Source: Inia geoffrensis (lineage: Eukaryota > Chordata > Mammalia > Artiodactyla > Iniidae). From it: DNA of 64,000 nt. The notes below the pieces were generated by a model that saw only the letters and a list, made by a program, of their open reading frames with translations, had not been told where the DNA came from and did not search any database. Position numbers and translations under genes: made by a program. Location of the stretch: assembly GCA_036417435.1 (NCBI GenBank), contig CM070899.1, positions 156,617,494-156,681,493 of the forward strand. The letters run 5' to 3'. This document shows positions 62,235 to 64,000 of this stretch, piece after piece. Position 1 is the first letter of the stretch; each line of letters starts with the position of its first letter.

Positions 62235-62440
62235 CGGGAGTGGAGTTTAAGAACACAGCTCTACCATTCGGTGGTTGTATAAACTGGGCCAAGTTACTCA
62301 GCCTCTCTTGCCTCAGTTTTCTTATCTGTAAAATGGGGATAATCACAGACACATTTGTGGTGTGCTATAACAATAAAATAACTCAGGTAGAGCTCCTAGC
62401 ACAGGGCCTTGGCACATGGAAAACGCTCAATAAATGTTAA
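62235..62440 (+). mobile_element. MIR SINE, well preserved
   Basis: Forward MIR from GTGGAGTTTAAGAACACAGC through TTGCCTCAGTTTTCTTATC, TGTAAAATGGGGATAATCAC to AACGCTCAATAAATG. Confidence 0.88.
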
Positions 62441-62449
62441 AATTTGAAG

Positions 62450-63900
62450 AAGTTTTGGTACACCTTTCCAAATCCAGGACGCCACCCCGTTCAGCTGTAG
62501 TATTTGCGGAAGCGTGGGGGCTATCTTTATACTCCGCCTCTTCCTTCTACAGACACGGGAAGCAGTTAGAAGCGGATCAGAAACTGAGTTCCACGCTTGC
62601 TCTTGCGATTCGAAAATCCTTTCTCCCAGCTCTAGGGGCGGGGTTAGGTAGTCACCCTCAGAGGCGAGCCGCGGTGGCCTGGGGCAAAGGAGACAGGATG
62701 CCCTGTGCTCACCGGGCGCCGCGCGCAGCCCTTTTGGGCTCTGTCCGAGGTGCTGAACGCCGCGGGCTTCGGGCGCGCGGGCAGTGCGTGAGGGCGTCCA
62801 CTGTTGTCAGTGTCTGTGTGCATCTTCGTGGAGAAGGCAGAGCACGGGGGTCAGGTGAAAGCAGGACGGTAAGTGCTTCTCCCATCATTTCTCTAAAATG
62901 CTTAGATTCATATTCTTTACCATTTCTCGCACATTTTCAGGCTCATAGCCTCTCACCTCCCGTTCATCATAGGTTTCTGCAATAATGTGGACTTTGCTCC
63001 CCCTTCAGTCCCTGCAGATATTCAGACGCCTGTCTCCAGCCCCGATCCACAACGATTTCCTACAAAAATTCATCCCCCTATGCATCTCATCCCCACGCGT
63101 CAGTGCAAAAATTTTTTAAAAAGGAATTTTTTTTTAACCATCTTTCACTCCTGTCTCCCACAATTTCCTGTGATAAAAGCAGACTCTCTCCTACCAACCT
63201 CCCACTCATGCATGTGGCTAAACTGTGCAGACTTACTTCTTAGGAGCTGAAGGTCCCACCCAGGTGACCAGTGGAGACCCCGGGAGTGCGCTTACCTGGT
63301 GGGGACGCTCACCAAGCGAGGCCACCTGGGTCCTGGTCACGGGTCGTGTCATTACTCCAAAAGCAAAGTCAGAGGGCGCCCCGCACCCCTGCCTGAGGCT
63401 GTGGGTTGGCTTGCCAGGCTGAACCAGCGCCGCGAGCTGGGGTTACCTGGGGCCTCGCGGGTCCTGTTGAGTGACTTGCCCAGAACTTCTTTAAGGTTTA
63501 TAAATAAAACTTCTGCGTCAGTTCCTTCAATCCACTCCTTGTTCCTCCAAGTTGCAGTGGGAACAAGGGAGGTTTTTTTTTTTTAAAGAGAAAGAAAGAA
63601 GCATGAAAGAAAGATAAGAACTGTCCGCCGTTGTGGTTAGCAGATCTCCTGCGCAACCCCGGCCTTCCAGCTCTTTCTTCGGCTCTACTGGCTGCCGAGG
63701 CTCTGCTGCCCGCTGGCGCCTGAGAGCATCTCTCCAGCCGCGACGCGAGCGGTTTGTGTGGGTGTGTGTGCTGGGGAGGAAGGAGGAAGGAGGGGGCAGC
63801 GGGCGTGGGGATGTGCCTACCTGCAGCTGCGGGCAGAGGCGCCGGCCACCCCGCCCCCTCATCTCCAGCTCTTGAGGGATTAGACTCGCTTATCAACTTA
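62450..63900. promoter_or_regulatory. CpG-rich promoter-like region, probable ANKRD34C 5' end
   Basis: GC- and CpG-rich, with the densest parts at about 62620-62810 and 63640-63900. It lies about 9-10 kb upstream of the ANKRD34C acceptor on the correct side. Good minus-strand splice donors occur at 63821|63820 (GCTGCAG|GTAGGC) and near 63292 (ACCAG|GTAAGC). A plus-strand donor (GGACG|GTAAGTGC, GT at 62869) could serve an antisense transcript. Open frames here are composition-driven and not called. Confidence 0.55.
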
Positions 63901-64000
63901 ACTTGAGCCTCTAAGAGCCCCAGAGGGTGGGTGCAGATGGGACACGGCGACCCTTGGATCAGGCGAAGTGAGGGGACGCTCCCAAAGTCTGACACTGCAG

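Noticed and set aside
62434..62985. 183-codon plus-strand frame in the right-hand CpG-rich region
   Set aside because: Begins in the tail of a MIR and crosses a good splice donor at 62869; no protein-like motif. Likely non-coding.
63498..63995. 165-codon minus-strand frame near the window end
   Set aside because: Low-complexity, GC-driven and reads through the strong donor at 63820; better read as a 5'UTR exon plus intron.

Overview
This is mammalian nuclear DNA, almost certainly from a whale or dolphin (Cetacea). The taxonomic call rests on many copies of the CHR family of tRNA-derived SINEs. Five full-length copies and one fragment are of the short ~205 bp CHR-2 type, which I associate with cetaceans. 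Longer CHR-1-like copies, young and old LINE-1s, MIR, L2, MaLR LTRs and Tigger/MER5/MER20 DNA transposons fill in the rest. There are no operons, tRNA or rRNA genes, or CRISPR arrays.

Two protein-coding genes are supported, both on the minus strand. ANKRD34C is a single 535-codon coding exon at 51799-53406. A strong splice acceptor lies 44 bp before its start codon, so at least one upstream 5'UTR exon exists; a good candidate lies in the CpG-rich right end of the window. TMED3 has three coding exons (39155-38979, 37282-37034, 29022-28786) with clean GT-AG, phase-0 junctions. They encode a 220-residue p24-family cargo receptor of the ER-Golgi system. A CpG-island promoter sits at its start and an AATAAA signal about 600 bp past its stop. 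The ANKRD34C-TMED3 order and shared orientation match the human 15q25 neighbourhood as I know it. The two genes are neighbours only; nothing suggests a shared pathway.

Layout: 1-28 kb is intergenic DNA downstream of TMED3, dominated by LINE/SINE/LTR debris. 28.1-39.6 kb is TMED3 with its promoter. 39.6-48.4 kb is a repeat-dense spacer containing an inverted LINE-1 pair and a cluster of endogenous-retrovirus LTRs. 48.4-53.4 kb is ANKRD34C with a probable long 3'UTR. 53.5-62.4 kb is the likely ANKRD34C 5'UTR intron, with scattered repeats. 62.4-64 kb is a CpG-rich promoter-like region with splice donors on both strands.

I found no convincing new biological system. The notable points are structural: an opposed pair of related LTRs around a third LTR type, two LINE-1 3' ends inside one target-site duplication, short tandem triplications in or beside retroelements, a pure CTG repeat coding for the TMED3 signal-peptide leucines, and a possible bidirectional CpG-island promoter. 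Repeat family names come from recognition by eye, not from a database search, and repeat boundaries are approximate unless a target-site duplication (TSD) is given.
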